From assembly GCF_032144095.1 (NCBI RefSeq), contig NZ_JAVSNJ010000003.1:62001-126000 (forward strand): 64,000 nt of DNA. Direction: 5' to 3'. The stretch comes from Sphaerochaeta sp032144095. Its GTDB lineage: Bacteria > Spirochaetota > Spirochaetia > Sphaerochaetales > Sphaerochaetaceae. Made by a program: the position numbers and the translations under genes. Under the pieces are notes generated by a model, which worked only from the letters and a program-made list of their open reading frames with translations, made no database searches and was not told the origin of the DNA. Positions 55,567 through 64,000 of this stretch are shown here, one piece after another (the first letter of the stretch is position 1; each line of letters starts with the position of its first letter).

Positions 55567-56748
55567 ATGATCATCGAGAACATCAAGCTGGCCTTTGGGG
55601 CCATGCGTGGCAGCAAGCTAAGGACAGCCCTCTCCTTGTTGGGCATCGTCATTGGGGTAGGGTCGGTAGTAGCCATCCTCACCATAGGCGACAGCGCTGC
55701 AAAAAGCATTACCGAGAGCATCTCCGTAGGTGGTCTGGACATGGTGACGGTCTATCCGGCCTTTGGCCAGCGCACCACAGGGACCTTCACCGAAGAGTTT
55801 GGCGATACGATCATGCGTGATGTGGAGGGGATAGAACTTGTTCTGCCCCAAAACACCAGCAGCGCCCAGGTGCGAAACAGCAAGCAAAATATGAGTGCTA
55901 CCGTAACGGGGGTGCTTTCCAGTTACGGTGAAGCACTCAACTTCGTCTATACCGAAGGGGAGTTCTTCTCTTCCTTGGACAACATAAATCGTCGTCAGGT
56001 GGTGGTGCTCGGCTCTGCAGTTGCGGAGGAACTCTTTCCCGAAGGCACAGCCCTGGGAAAATACGTGAGTGTGTTTCGTAACCAGGCAAAAAGCTATCAG
56101 GTTGTCGGGGTGATTGAATCAAAGGATGCAACCTTCAACATCTCCTATGATAAGAGCATCTTCATTCCGTACAACACCTATGACCAGCGATTCCGCAAGA
56201 ATGCCAGTGTCGGCGCCTACGTCCTGAAGGTTGCGGATGGGTATGACACCATCGAGGTTTCCGACAAGGTGACCGAGATGTTGGACGACCTGGTCGGAAC
56301 AGATGGGTATAACCTGTTCAGCCCGGCAAGCCTTGCTGAGATGGCAACACAGATCACCGGTACCTTCAGTGCGTTCCTTGCGGCCATTGCAGCCATAAGC
56401 CTGCTGGTCGGAGGCATCGGCATCATGAACATCATGCTGGTATCGGTAGCCGAACGGACCAAGGAGATCGGGATACGCAAGGCCTTGGGAGCCTCTCCCA
56501 ATGTCATACGTGGCCAGTTTATCTCCGAGGCTCTGACACTGACGGTCCTAGGGGGAATCCTGGGCATCCTGTTGGGCTCTGGCCTGAGCTTTGTGGTGAC
56601 GAACCTTATGAAATGGTCGTTGCATTTATCCTATGCCTCGTTCATACTTGCGATGGGTTTCTCGATGTTTGTCGGGGTGTTCTTTGGCTGGTATCCAGCC
56701 ATGAAAGCCTCCAAACTCGATCCTATAGAGGCCTTGAATTACGAATAA
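55567..56748 (+). CDS. MacB-type ABC transporter permease
   Basis: The 393-residue protein has one helix at the N-terminus (ALSLLGIVIGVGSVVAILTIG). A large periplasmic MacB_PCD domain (about 45-250) follows, then three C-terminal helices of the FtsX fold, with IGIRKALGASPNVIRGQFI between them. It uses ATP to pump substrate from the periplasm through the TolC-like channel. The substrate may be a peptide, lipid or drug. The start at 55567 excludes the long upstream extension that overlaps the ATPase gene. Confidence 0.92.
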   Translation: MIIENIKLAFGAMRGSKLRTALSLLGIVIGVGSVVAILTIGDSAAKSITESISVGGLDMVTVYPAFGQRTTGTFTEEFGDTIMRDVEGIELVLPQNTSSAQVRNSKQNMSATVTGVLSSYGEALNFVYTEGEFFSSLDNINRRQVVVLGSAVAEELFPEGTALGKYVSVFRNQAKSYQVVGVIESKDATFNISYDKSIFIPYNTYDQRFRKNASVGAYVLKVADGYDTIEVSDKVTEMLDDLVGTDGYNLFSPASLAEMATQITGTFSAFLAAIAAISLLVGGIGIMNIMLVSVAERTKEIGIRKALGASPNVIRGQFISEALTLTVLGGILGILLGSGLSFVVTNLMKWSLHLSYASFILAMGFSMFVGVFFGWYPAMKASKLDPIEALNYE

Positions 56749-56790
56749 GCGTTTCGGGGGCGTATAGTGGAAGCAAGAAGGACCCGGTGG

Positions 56791-58086
56791 ATGATAGTCG
56801 ATGGCAGGGAACCTTTCTTTGTCATCACATCCCTAGTTTTTGCATTTCTTGTGTTGATCGGTCTGGTTATCTTTTTGACGACTGCCATCATCGAACGGGA
56901 ACAGCTCAGGATGCAGTCTGAGGCCGAACGGGCCTTTAACTCTGTATTCCTGGCACTCCAGGACAATACCACCAAGGCATTGAAGACCATGCAGGACGAA
57001 GGGGTCAATGGGATCGGGGTGTACAGCTCGATGGGCCGGAAGGTCCTGAGCCTGGGTAGTGTCCCCATGACCATCCCTTTGGCAAAGATTGACAACAAGG
57101 GAAACAAACAGGCGAGCAACATCGGTACCGCCACCTATAACAAAGAGACGGGGATGATCGAATACATCCGGTTTTCCCGTCTCACCATCCTCTTGGATAC
57201 CGGTGAGCTTACCCTTACGGAAAGCGGGCTCCTGCCCGCTCCCATCGACTTTCCCGATGTCCTCTATCTCCATTTCGATGGGCAGAACTACCATCATCGT
57301 CTGATGATGATCCTGTTCGTGAGCGTAGTCTCAGTCATGATTCTCATAGGGCTGTTCCTTTTGGTGCTCAGCATATACCGCAACAACCGTCGCTATCGTG
57401 AAACCATTGCCAAGCAGGAGAGCCTGGTCAATCTGGGACAGGCTGCAAGGACCTTGACCCATGAGATCAAGAACCCCCTCAGTGCCATTACCATCCAGCT
57501 TGCCCTTCTGAAGAAGACCATGCCCAAGGAGAACCTCGGGGACCTGAACCTCATGTCCCAGGAGGTTGAGAGGCTCACCCAGCTGACCAACAAGGTCAGT
57601 GACTTTTTGCGCAACCCTCTGGGTACCCCCGTGGTGGTAGACCTCAACGAACTGATCTCCTCCCTCGTCAGATGCTTTGACAAGCCCATACGCTTCACCT
57701 CAGAACTGCCGGTACAGATCCTCATCGATAGTGACCGAGCCCGTTCGGTATTTGAAAACCTCCTGAAAAACGCGATCGAAAGCTGCTCAGGCCGAGACCC
57801 GGAGGTTGAGGTTGCCATTGCAACGGGTAAGCGCGGGCTGATCCATGTCTATGTCATGGACCGGGGTGATGGGATCAAGAGCTCCGATGAGAAGAAGATC
57901 TTTGACCCCTTCTTTACAACCAAAATCCATGGTTCAGGCATTGGCCTCTCCATCTCCCGGCAGTTTATCCGTGCCCGTGGAGGAAATGTGCGCCTCTATG
58001 CCCGTGATGGGGGAGGGACGGTAGCAGAAGTTGTGCTTCCCCGTTCCATCCATACAACCAAACTGCTTGATTCGGAGGGAACATGA
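56791..58086 (+). CDS. Membrane sensor histidine kinase
   Basis: The 431-residue protein has two membrane helices (VITSLVFAFLVLIGLVIFL near the N-terminus and LFVSVVSVMILIGLFLLVL near 190). A periplasmic sensor domain lies between them. The kinase core has the H-box LTHEIKNPLSAI (phospho-His), the N-box LLKNAIESCSG, and the G-boxes DRGDGI and GSGIGLSIS. It should detect an envelope signal. The start is taken at ATG 56791, because TATAGT (56764-56769) gives a promoter just upstream; a GTG at 56767 overlaps that box. It overlaps the regulator gene by 4 bases. Confidence 0.92.
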   Translation: MIVDGREPFFVITSLVFAFLVLIGLVIFLTTAIIEREQLRMQSEAERAFNSVFLALQDNTTKALKTMQDEGVNGIGVYSSMGRKVLSLGSVPMTIPLAKIDNKGNKQASNIGTATYNKETGMIEYIRFSRLTILLDTGELTLTESGLLPAPIDFPDVLYLHFDGQNYHHRLMMILFVSVVSVMILIGLFLLVLSIYRNNRRYRETIAKQESLVNLGQAARTLTHEIKNPLSAITIQLALLKKTMPKENLGDLNLMSQEVERLTQLTNKVSDFLRNPLGTPVVVDLNELISSLVRCFDKPIRFTSELPVQILIDSDRARSVFENLLKNAIESCSGRDPEVEVAIATGKRGLIHVYVMDRGDGIKSSDEKKIFDPFFTTKIHGSGIGLSISRQFIRARGGNVRLYARDGGGTVAEVVLPRSIHTTKLLDSEGT

Positions 58087-59444
58087 AAATCTTGATAGTT
58101 GATGACGAAACAAATATTCGTGAGCTCATGCACCGCTATCTCCATCTTGACGGCATCGACAGCGATTGCGCCGAGAATGGGCTCAGTGCACAGCGGATGC
58201 TCAAGGACGAGCTCTATGATGCCTGCCTCATCGACCTGAAGATGCCAGGGATGGACGGAAACTCCCTTATAGAGTGGATCCGCTCCGAAGGGTTCCGCAT
58301 GCCCATCATCATGGTAAGTGCCCACGGGGAGATATCCGATGCTGTCAGTGCCCTCAAGCAAGGGGCCCAGGACTATATTGTCAAACCCTTCGATCCAGAG
58401 GAGCTGGTCATCAGGTTGAAGAAGCTTGTGGAAGCACAGAATCTCCGTAATCTGGTGGAAAACGAGACACGCAACACCACGGTGGACGACAAGCAGATCT
58501 TTGTAGGGGAGAGCCCCTCCATCCGCAAGATCAAGGACCTCGTGGCAAGGATAGCCGAAACCAACTCAACGGTGCTCATCACCGGTGAGAGTGGGACAGG
58601 AAAAGAGGTGGTTGCTCGCGATATCCACAACTCCTCCCTGGTAAAAGGTGGTCCTTTTGTGGCCATCAATATCGGGGGAGTTCCCGAGAACCTCCTGGAA
58701 AGCGAGCTTTTTGGCTATGAGAAAGGGGCTTTCACCGGGGCCGCCAACCGGAAGACCGGCATGTTTGAGCTTGCCAGCGGCGGGACCCTCTTCCTGGATG
58801 AGATCGGGGACATGCCCCTATCGCTCCAGGTGAAGATTCTCAGGGTGTTGCAGGACAAGCGCATCACCCGTCTGGGGGGGACAGACCCGATGCCCATCAA
58901 TGCCCGCATCATCGCCGCTACCAACAAGGATGTGGAGCAGATGGTCCGGGAGGGGAAGTTCCGGGAAGACCTTTTTTATCGTCTGAACGTGGTACGCATC
59001 AGCATCCCCCCTCTGAGGGAGAGGCGGGAGGATATTCCCCTACTGGCTGCAGGAATCCTCAGAAGGTTCAATCGCCAGATGGGACATAGGGTTGAAGGCT
59101 TTACCTCTGAAGCCCTCTCCATGCTCACTAGCCACGATTTTTTTGGAAATGTGCGTGAGTTGGAGAACATTCTGGAACGCGCTGTCATCTTTTCCGATAC
59201 CCCTGAGATCCAGGTGGAGGACCTCGACCTGCGTGGCTCGGTCTCGATGCGTACCCATGACAAGGAGAAGGAAGAGACCAAGATCGACCTCTCCGATGGC
59301 AAGAGCCTCAAGGATGTGGAGATCGACACCATCATCCGGGCCCTGCACCGATGGGAGGGGAACCGGACCCGGGCTGCCCAGGAGTTGGGCATCAGCCGCC
59401 GTACCCTCATCAACAAGATAGCTGAGAACAACCTTAACCTGTAG
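58083..59444 (+). CDS. NtrC-family sigma-54-dependent response regulator
   Basis: The 453-residue protein has a receiver domain (LIVDDETNIREL, with the phospho-Asp in CLIDLKMPGMDG). The AAA+ sigma-54 activation domain (about 140-375) has Walker A (GESGTGKE), the sigma-54 contact GAFTGA, and Walker B (GGTLFLDEIG). A Fis-type helix-turn-helix (RTRAAQELGISRRTLINKI) closes it. It needs sigma-54 made by the rpoN gene of this window. It probably controls the upstream pump operon or other envelope genes. I found no convincing -24/-12 promoter nearby. Confidence 0.95.
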   Translation: MKILIVDDETNIRELMHRYLHLDGIDSDCAENGLSAQRMLKDELYDACLIDLKMPGMDGNSLIEWIRSEGFRMPIIMVSAHGEISDAVSALKQGAQDYIVKPFDPEELVIRLKKLVEAQNLRNLVENETRNTTVDDKQIFVGESPSIRKIKDLVARIAETNSTVLITGESGTGKEVVARDIHNSSLVKGGPFVAINIGGVPENLLESELFGYEKGAFTGAANRKTGMFELASGGTLFLDEIGDMPLSLQVKILRVLQDKRITRLGGTDPMPINARIIAATNKDVEQMVREGKFREDLFYRLNVVRISIPPLRERREDIPLLAAGILRRFNRQMGHRVEGFTSEALSMLTSHDFFGNVRELENILERAVIFSDTPEIQVEDLDLRGSVSMRTHDKEKEETKIDLSDGKSLKDVEIDTIIRALHRWEGNRTRAAQELGISRRTLINKIAENNLNL

Positions 59445-59478
59445 GTTGTATCGTTCATGACATAGAGGAGCTTTTCAT

Positions 59479-61224
59479 ATGGCTACAATTCCCCGTTGGG
59501 ACCTGAATCCCATCTATCCTGCTTGCGATAGCGAGCAGTTCTTGCATGACCTGAAGAAGGTCGTCTCGCTTTCTCACGAACTTGAAGAGGCGATACAGGC
59601 CCCTTCTTGCGATATTGTCCAGGCTGTGCACTCGTTTGAGCTGGCCCTCGACTACCTTGAGACCCTCTCTGCATACTCTACCTGTCTGCTCACCACCGAC
59701 ACGGCAAACCCCCAATATCTGAAGGCGGTAAACCAGGTGGAGGAAGAGTCGCTGGTTGTGCAGCGCCTTGAGGTGCTCTTCCTCAACTTCCTCAGGAAGA
59801 GGGAAGCGGAGGTAGTGGATCTTTCGAAGGAAGGGGGACCCCTCTTTGCCTACCGGTATGTCCTTTCAGAGATGCTCGAGGAACAGAAACACCAGATGGA
59901 ACCCGCCTTGGAGGATCTGGCTTCCGACCTGGCCCGTTCAGGCACCGATGCCTTCTCCCGCCTGCAGGAAGCCATCAGCTCTTCAGCTACAAGCGATTGG
60001 GACGAGACAGAGACCAAGACAGTGATCCAGTTGCGCAACGATGCCTTCAATGCCGACCGCGAGGTACGAAAGAAGGCATTCGAGAAGGAACTTGCCGTAT
60101 GGAAGCTCTTTGAAATACCCTTTGCAGCCTCCCTCAATGGGGTGAAGGGTACCACCATCACCCTGGACAAGGCCCGTGGGTACGAGAGCCCGCTTGCCCG
60201 ATCCCTCTCACAGTCGAGGATCGAACCTGAGGTCCTGCATGCCCTCATTGCCACACTGGAAAAGAACCTGCCGATGTTCAGGGACTACCTGAAATCCAAA
60301 GCCAAGGCCCTTGGGCTTGCAAGCTGTGCCTTCTATGACCTTTTTGCCCCTGTGGGCAAGGGGGGAAGGTCGTACACTTTCGATGAGGCGCGGGCCTTCA
60401 TCGTCAAGCAGTTCTCCCTCTTCAGCAAGGAGATGGGCCTGTTTGCAGAGAAGGCCTTCCAGAACAACTGGATCGATGCCGAACCAAGGAAAGGGAAGGT
60501 AGGAGGAGCCTATGACACCTCCTTCCCTCTGGTAAAACAGAGCAGGATCCTCTCCAACTTCGATGGTTCCTTCAATGGCTTGTCGACTCTCGCCCATGAG
60601 CTTGGGCACGCCTATCATGACAGTGTGGTGCTGCCCCAGAGCCACCTGTTGAGAAGCTATCCGATGACCCTTGCCGAGACAGCCTCCATCTTCAGCGAAT
60701 ATGTGGTGTTCCGGGGGGCCATCAGCAGCTGTTCTGCCGAGGAGAGGTTTACCCTAGTCGAGCATTTCCTGCAGGATACTACCCAGGTCTGTGTGGATAT
60801 CCTCAGCCGCTTTTATTTTGAGAAGTCTCTGTTTGAGGCAAGGGCGGAAGGGGACCTGATGGCTGACGAGCTTTCAAGCCTGATGGTCGATGCCCAGAAG
60901 AGGACCTATGGAGACGGCCTGTCCGTCTACCATCCCTATATGTGGGCTGTGAAAGGCCACTACTACAGCAGTGACCTCTCCTTCTACAACTATCCCTACG
61001 CCTTCGGACAGCTTTTCGCCCTAGGCATCTATGCGCAAAAGGAGAAGGATGGCGAAGGCTTTGCAGAGCGATACCGCTCCCTGCTGGAAAAGACCGGCAG
61101 TGCCTCTGCACAGGAAGTTGCCCAGGTGCTCGGTTGCGACCTGAGCAGCGAGTCGTTCTGGCAGGAAGGGATGGATATCATAGCCAGCTATGCCCAAGAG
61201 TTCAGCAATGCAAGTAACAGTTGA
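59479..61224 (+). CDS. pepF: Oligoendopeptidase F (M3B family)
   Basis: The 581-residue zinc peptidase has the HELGHAYHD motif (HExxH) near residue 375, then a conserved LAETASIFSEY that supplies the third ligand. N-terminal helical domain RWDLNPIYP fits the PepF/M3B family. It degrades short peptides in the cytoplasm. GAGGAG lies 9 bases before the ATG. Its end overlaps the next gene by 17 bases. Confidence 0.95.
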   Translation: MATIPRWDLNPIYPACDSEQFLHDLKKVVSLSHELEEAIQAPSCDIVQAVHSFELALDYLETLSAYSTCLLTTDTANPQYLKAVNQVEEESLVVQRLEVLFLNFLRKREAEVVDLSKEGGPLFAYRYVLSEMLEEQKHQMEPALEDLASDLARSGTDAFSRLQEAISSSATSDWDETETKTVIQLRNDAFNADREVRKKAFEKELAVWKLFEIPFAASLNGVKGTTITLDKARGYESPLARSLSQSRIEPEVLHALIATLEKNLPMFRDYLKSKAKALGLASCAFYDLFAPVGKGGRSYTFDEARAFIVKQFSLFSKEMGLFAEKAFQNNWIDAEPRKGKVGGAYDTSFPLVKQSRILSNFDGSFNGLSTLAHELGHAYHDSVVLPQSHLLRSYPMTLAETASIFSEYVVFRGAISSCSAEERFTLVEHFLQDTTQVCVDILSRFYFEKSLFEARAEGDLMADELSSLMVDAQKRTYGDGLSVYHPYMWAVKGHYYSSDLSFYNYPYAFGQLFALGIYAQKEKDGEGFAERYRSLLEKTGSASAQEVAQVLGCDLSSESFWQEGMDIIASYAQEFSNASNS

Positions 61225-62365
61225 GAAGCTGGTCCAGGGAGGCAGCGGCTTCACTCGCCTGGACACCAACAAGAGCCTCTTTGTTGATGGCGCTCTCCCT
61301 GGTGAAGTGGTGGAAGTCTCCATCGACGAAGAGAAGAAGGGGTATGCAAAAGCCCATGTAGTGACCATCCTCCAGGCCTCCGGCGACAGGGTCACCCCTG
61401 CCTGCCCCTACTTCGGTGTGTGTGGTGGGTGTGACCTCCAGCATCTGGATAGCTCGGTGCAACCCTCCATAAAATGCCAGATGGTCCTGGAGAACCTCCA
61501 GAGGATCGGGGGCATCAAGAGAGAGGATTTCCTTCTGGAGGAGACGGCTTTTGACCGTCCTTGGGCCTACCGTAGCCGGGTACGCTTCCATGTGGATGTT
61601 GCAAAGCGCCAGATTGGCTTCCTTGCCAAGAAGAGCAATGACCTTGTCCCTATAGAGCAGTGCCCCATTCTTGTGGACTCCCTCAATGAGCTCCTTGCAA
61701 AAAAGGATAGGATCTTGGCCGGAGCAAGGGCCTTGATGTTCTCCACCCGGGGTAAGGGCACCCGATATGTCGAGGTGAATGCCTTTGTGGGGGACAAGGA
61801 TGTCTCCCTCTCTGATGAGGTGGTCACCACGGTGGTCGATGGCCATAGGTTTTTTGTCTCAGCCAATGTCTTTTTCCAGGGCAACCAGTTCCTGCTCCCT
61901 GCAATGGCTAGCTTTGTCCGCTCCCAGGTGAAAGGCTCGACGGTAATGGACCTCTATAGCGGGGTAGGTACCTTCAGCAGCTTCCTTGCAGAAGAGGGGA
62001 GGCTCCTCATCGCTGTCGAGAGGCAGAAGGAGTGTCTTGCCCTTGCAAAGAGGAACGTCCCCTCCCTTGAGGTCTACAGTGATGATGTCCAGCTTTGGGC
62101 AAGGAAGCAGAAACGTCCGGTTGATACGGTCGTGGTCGATCCTCCCCGTACGGGACTGGAAGAGGGCTTGCCCTCCCTCATCGCCTCCTGGAAGGCACAA
62201 AGGGTCATCTATGTCTCCTGCGACAGCGTTACGCTAGCACGAGACTTGCAACGGTTTGCCCAGCAGGGGTACACTGTACGCAGTGTGAAGGTCTTTGATC
62301 TCTACCCCCAGACCTTCCATCAGGAAGTGGCGGTTGTCATGGACAGAGAGGAGCTTACCCTATGA
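61208..62365 (+). CDS. TrmA/RumA-family RNA m5U methyltransferase
   Basis: The 385-residue protein has a TRAM domain (VTVEKLVQGGSGFTRL), an Fe-S cysteine set (CPYFGVCGGCDLQH), and a SAM domain with VMDLYSGVGTFSSFLA and VVVDPPRTGLEEG. The catalytic cysteine is in YVSCDSVTLARDL. The family makes 5-methyluridine in 23S rRNA (RlmD or RlmCD) or tRNA; the target cannot be told. The ATG at 61208 is chosen because the TRAM domain starts right after it; the overlap with pepF is 17 bases. Confidence 0.9.
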   Translation: MQVTVEKLVQGGSGFTRLDTNKSLFVDGALPGEVVEVSIDEEKKGYAKAHVVTILQASGDRVTPACPYFGVCGGCDLQHLDSSVQPSIKCQMVLENLQRIGGIKREDFLLEETAFDRPWAYRSRVRFHVDVAKRQIGFLAKKSNDLVPIEQCPILVDSLNELLAKKDRILAGARALMFSTRGKGTRYVEVNAFVGDKDVSLSDEVVTTVVDGHRFFVSANVFFQGNQFLLPAMASFVRSQVKGSTVMDLYSGVGTFSSFLAEEGRLLIAVERQKECLALAKRNVPSLEVYSDDVQLWARKQKRPVDTVVVDPPRTGLEEGLPSLIASWKAQRVIYVSCDSVTLARDLQRFAQQGYTVRSVKVFDLYPQTFHQEVAVVMDREELTL

Positions 62366-64000
62366 AAGATGGTTTTATCGCCTGCGGCACCCTATCACCC
62401 ACAATCAAGGTAGCAGATTGTGCCTTCAATGTTGCCTCCATCAAGGCGGCCATAGATAAGGGTTTGGCTCAGAATCTCTCCTTGCTGGTGCTCCCTGAAC
62501 TTGTGGTTACCGGCTATACCTGCTCCGACCTCTTCTTGCAGCGCACCCTTCAGGAAGCTGCGGTGGATGCAGTCGGAGAATTGGCATCATACACAAAAGG
62601 CCACGAGATGGTTGTCGTCTTTGGCGCCCCCCTCATCTTCTTTGGGAACCTCTACAACTGTGGCGTGGTGGTGCAGGATGGGCGAATCCTTGGCATGGTG
62701 CCCAAGCAACACCTTCCCAACTATGAAGAGTTCTACGAAAAACGTTGGTTCAGCCTCCCCCCTGAGGATGTCAGGGAGGTAACGGTGGCAGGCCAGAAAA
62801 CCTTGTTTGGCACCCGATTGCTGTTTCCCTGCTCAACTGTTCCTGAATTCATTCTTGGAGTGGAGATTTGCGAGGACCTGTGGGTCCCCCTCAGTCCTTC
62901 CACCTTCCTTGCACTGGCAGGAGCCACCATCATAGCCAACTGCTCGGCAAGCGATGAGTTGGTTGGCAAAAAACAATTCCGTCGTACCCTGGTCTCCTCC
63001 CAGAGTGCCAAGCTCGTCTGTGGTTACATCTATAGCAGTGCATCCCAAGGCGAATCGACCACCGATTTGGTCTTCTGCGGCCACAACCTCATCTATGAGA
63101 ATGGAAAGAACCTCGGCGAGCAGTTTCTCCAGGAGGATGAACTGCTCTTTACCCAAATTGATGTAGAGAGGCTTGCTTCCGAAAGGCTTCGCATGCACAC
63201 CTTTGGTGAAAAGGTGCAGCACTATACTTCAGTTCCTTTCACCCTGAGCCTGCACGAATCAGACCTGACCCGGTTTGTGGACAAGGCCCCCTTTGTCCCC
63301 AGCGACCCTGCGACCAGGGCCGTCCGCTGCGAAAAGATCCTCACCCTGCAGGCTATCGGGCTGAAGAAGAGGCTTGAGCATACCAAGGTCAAAAACGTGG
63401 TGCTCGGTCTTTCCGGAGGGTTGGATTCTACCCTTGCCCTGCTGGTAGCAGTACGGACCTTTGACCTTCTGGGCCTTGACCGGAAAGGCATCATAACCGT
63501 TACCATGCCCTGCTTTGGGACAACACCCCGAACAAAGAACAATGCGACCCAACTGGCAAAGGCGTATGGAGTGACTTTGCTTACGATCCCCATTACCAAG
63601 GCTGTCCTACAGCATTTCAAGGATATTGGCCACGATGTGGAGATCCATGATGTCACCTACGAAAACAGCCAGGCCAGGGAACGAACCCAGGTACTCATGG
63701 ACCTTGCAAACAAGCATGGCGCCTTGGTTCTGGGTACCGGTGACCTTTCCGAGCTCGCCTTAGGGTGGGCAACCTACAACGGGGACCATATGTCGATGTA
63801 CGGGGTAAACTCCTCAGTTCCCAAGACGTTGGTCCGCCATCTGGTAGCCTATGTTGCAGAAACCCAGGAAGCCAAGGTAAAGAAGGTCCTGCTTGACATC
63901 GTTGCCACCCCTGTTAGCCCCGAACTGCTCCCAGCCTCTGCAGACGGGACCATCAGTCAGGTTACCGAGGAGGTGGTGGGCCCCTATGCCTTGCACGACT
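62362..64000 (+). CDS. nadE: Glutamine-dependent NAD synthetase (3' end beyond window)
   Basis: The frame starts with an ATG that overlaps the stop of the preceding gene (ATGA) and stays open for 546 codons to the window edge. The N-terminal nitrilase domain (about 1-300) has the catalytic triad Glu (LVLPELVVTGY), Lys (VPKQHLPNY) and Cys (GVEICEDLW), which releases ammonia from glutamine. The C-terminal synthetase has the PP-loop (LGLSGGLDSTLALL) and LVLGTGDLSELALGW. It makes NAD from deamido-NAD. Members are about 640 residues, so about 95 residues are missing. Confidence 0.95.
   Translation, partial: MKDGFIACGTLSPTIKVADCAFNVASIKAAIDKGLAQNLSLLVLPELVVTGYTCSDLFLQRTLQEAAVDAVGELASYTKGHEMVVVFGAPLIFFGNLYNCGVVVQDGRILGMVPKQHLPNYEEFYEKRWFSLPPEDVREVTVAGQKTLFGTRLLFPCSTVPEFILGVEICEDLWVPLSPSTFLALAGATIIANCSASDELVGKKQFRRTLVSSQSAKLVCGYIYSSASQGESTTDLVFCGHNLIYENGKNLGEQFLQEDELLFTQIDVERLASERLRMHTFGEKVQHYTSVPFTLSLHESDLTRFVDKAPFVPSDPATRAVRCEKILTLQAIGLKKRLEHTKVKNVVLGLSGGLDSTLALLVAVRTFDLLGLDRKGIITVTMPCFGTTPRTKNNATQLAKAYGVTLLTIPITKAVLQHFKDIGHDVEIHDVTYENSQARERTQVLMDLANKHGALVLGTGDLSELALGWATYNGDHMSMYGVNSSVPKTLVRHLVAYVAETQEAKVKKVLLDIVATPVSPELLPASADGTISQVTEEVVGPYALHD

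Noticed and set aside
1..64000. CRISPR arrays, rRNA genes and insertion sequences
   Set aside because: No array of regularly spaced identical repeats, no rRNA sequence and no transposase gene was seen.

Overview
The window joins a prophage to a stretch of ordinary chromosome. The chromosomal genes fit a Gram-negative spirochaete, most likely Sphaerochaeta or a near relative. This is inferred from the gene set (CarD, HPrK with HPr, LptC-LptA-LptB-RpoN, ThyX, many proteins with an outer-membrane role) and not from any search. Genes are dense, and several convergent neighbours overlap by 4 to 23 bases.

Positions 1-17310 are the integrase end of a temperate prophage that runs off the left edge. 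It lies at the 3' end of a tRNA-Leu(CAG) gene (17311-17394), with a tyrosine integrase next to the tRNA. From the tRNA leftwards it holds: the integrase; a very AT-rich cargo region (7.9-15.9 kb); a self-cleaving CI/LexA-type repressor facing a leftward early operon (ribbon-helix-helix protein, two excisionase-like proteins, a 45-residue membrane peptide, an orphan DNA methylase); three odd tRNA-like genes; SSB, a NinG-like protein, a replication initiator carrying internal iteron-like repeats and a DnaC-like helicase loader; then small genes, an HNH endonuclease and the first codons of what may be the terminase small subunit. The cargo is the most interesting part. A leftward five-gene cluster encodes a ParB-like protein, a Dam-family methylase, a BsuBI/PstI-type methylase, its restriction enzyme and a DUF4238 protein whose start overlaps the restriction gene stop. 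A convergent 648-residue orphan ends in an RX4H motif like that of HEPN ribonucleases. I read this as a phage-borne defence island, parts of which may be undescribed.

Positions 17400-31100 hold isoprenoid genes ispF and ispD with carD, then malQ, lplA, rsmE, thyX, an E2-like acyltransferase without its catalytic histidine, a radical SAM protein of the spore-photoproduct-lyase type, uvrC, and the leftward set hprK-ptsH-lexA-holA, followed by hpf. Positions 31100-35700 hold ymdB, an RseC-like gene and lptC-lptA-lptB-rpoN. This resembles the enterobacterial lpt-rpoN-hpf-PTS neighbourhood in rearranged form.

Positions 35700-49400 hold a GH3 glycosidase, tRNA-Arg(CCG), secreted and outer-membrane proteins, a nucleotidyltransferase, a YitT transporter-like protein, a LOG-family protein, a Fic protein with an apparent fused antitoxin, a D-lactate dehydrogenase, a CpXC protein, and hslO with rlmKL. 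ftsH follows. Positions 51500-59450 hold an SDR reductase and then a TolC-MacA-MacB-permease efflux system followed by a histidine kinase and a sigma-54-dependent response regulator. The window ends with pepF, a TrmA-family RNA methylase and an incomplete nadE.

A pattern crosses the chromosomal part: about a dozen genes have a -10 box ending 6 or 7 bases before the ATG and no ribosome binding site. They look leaderless.
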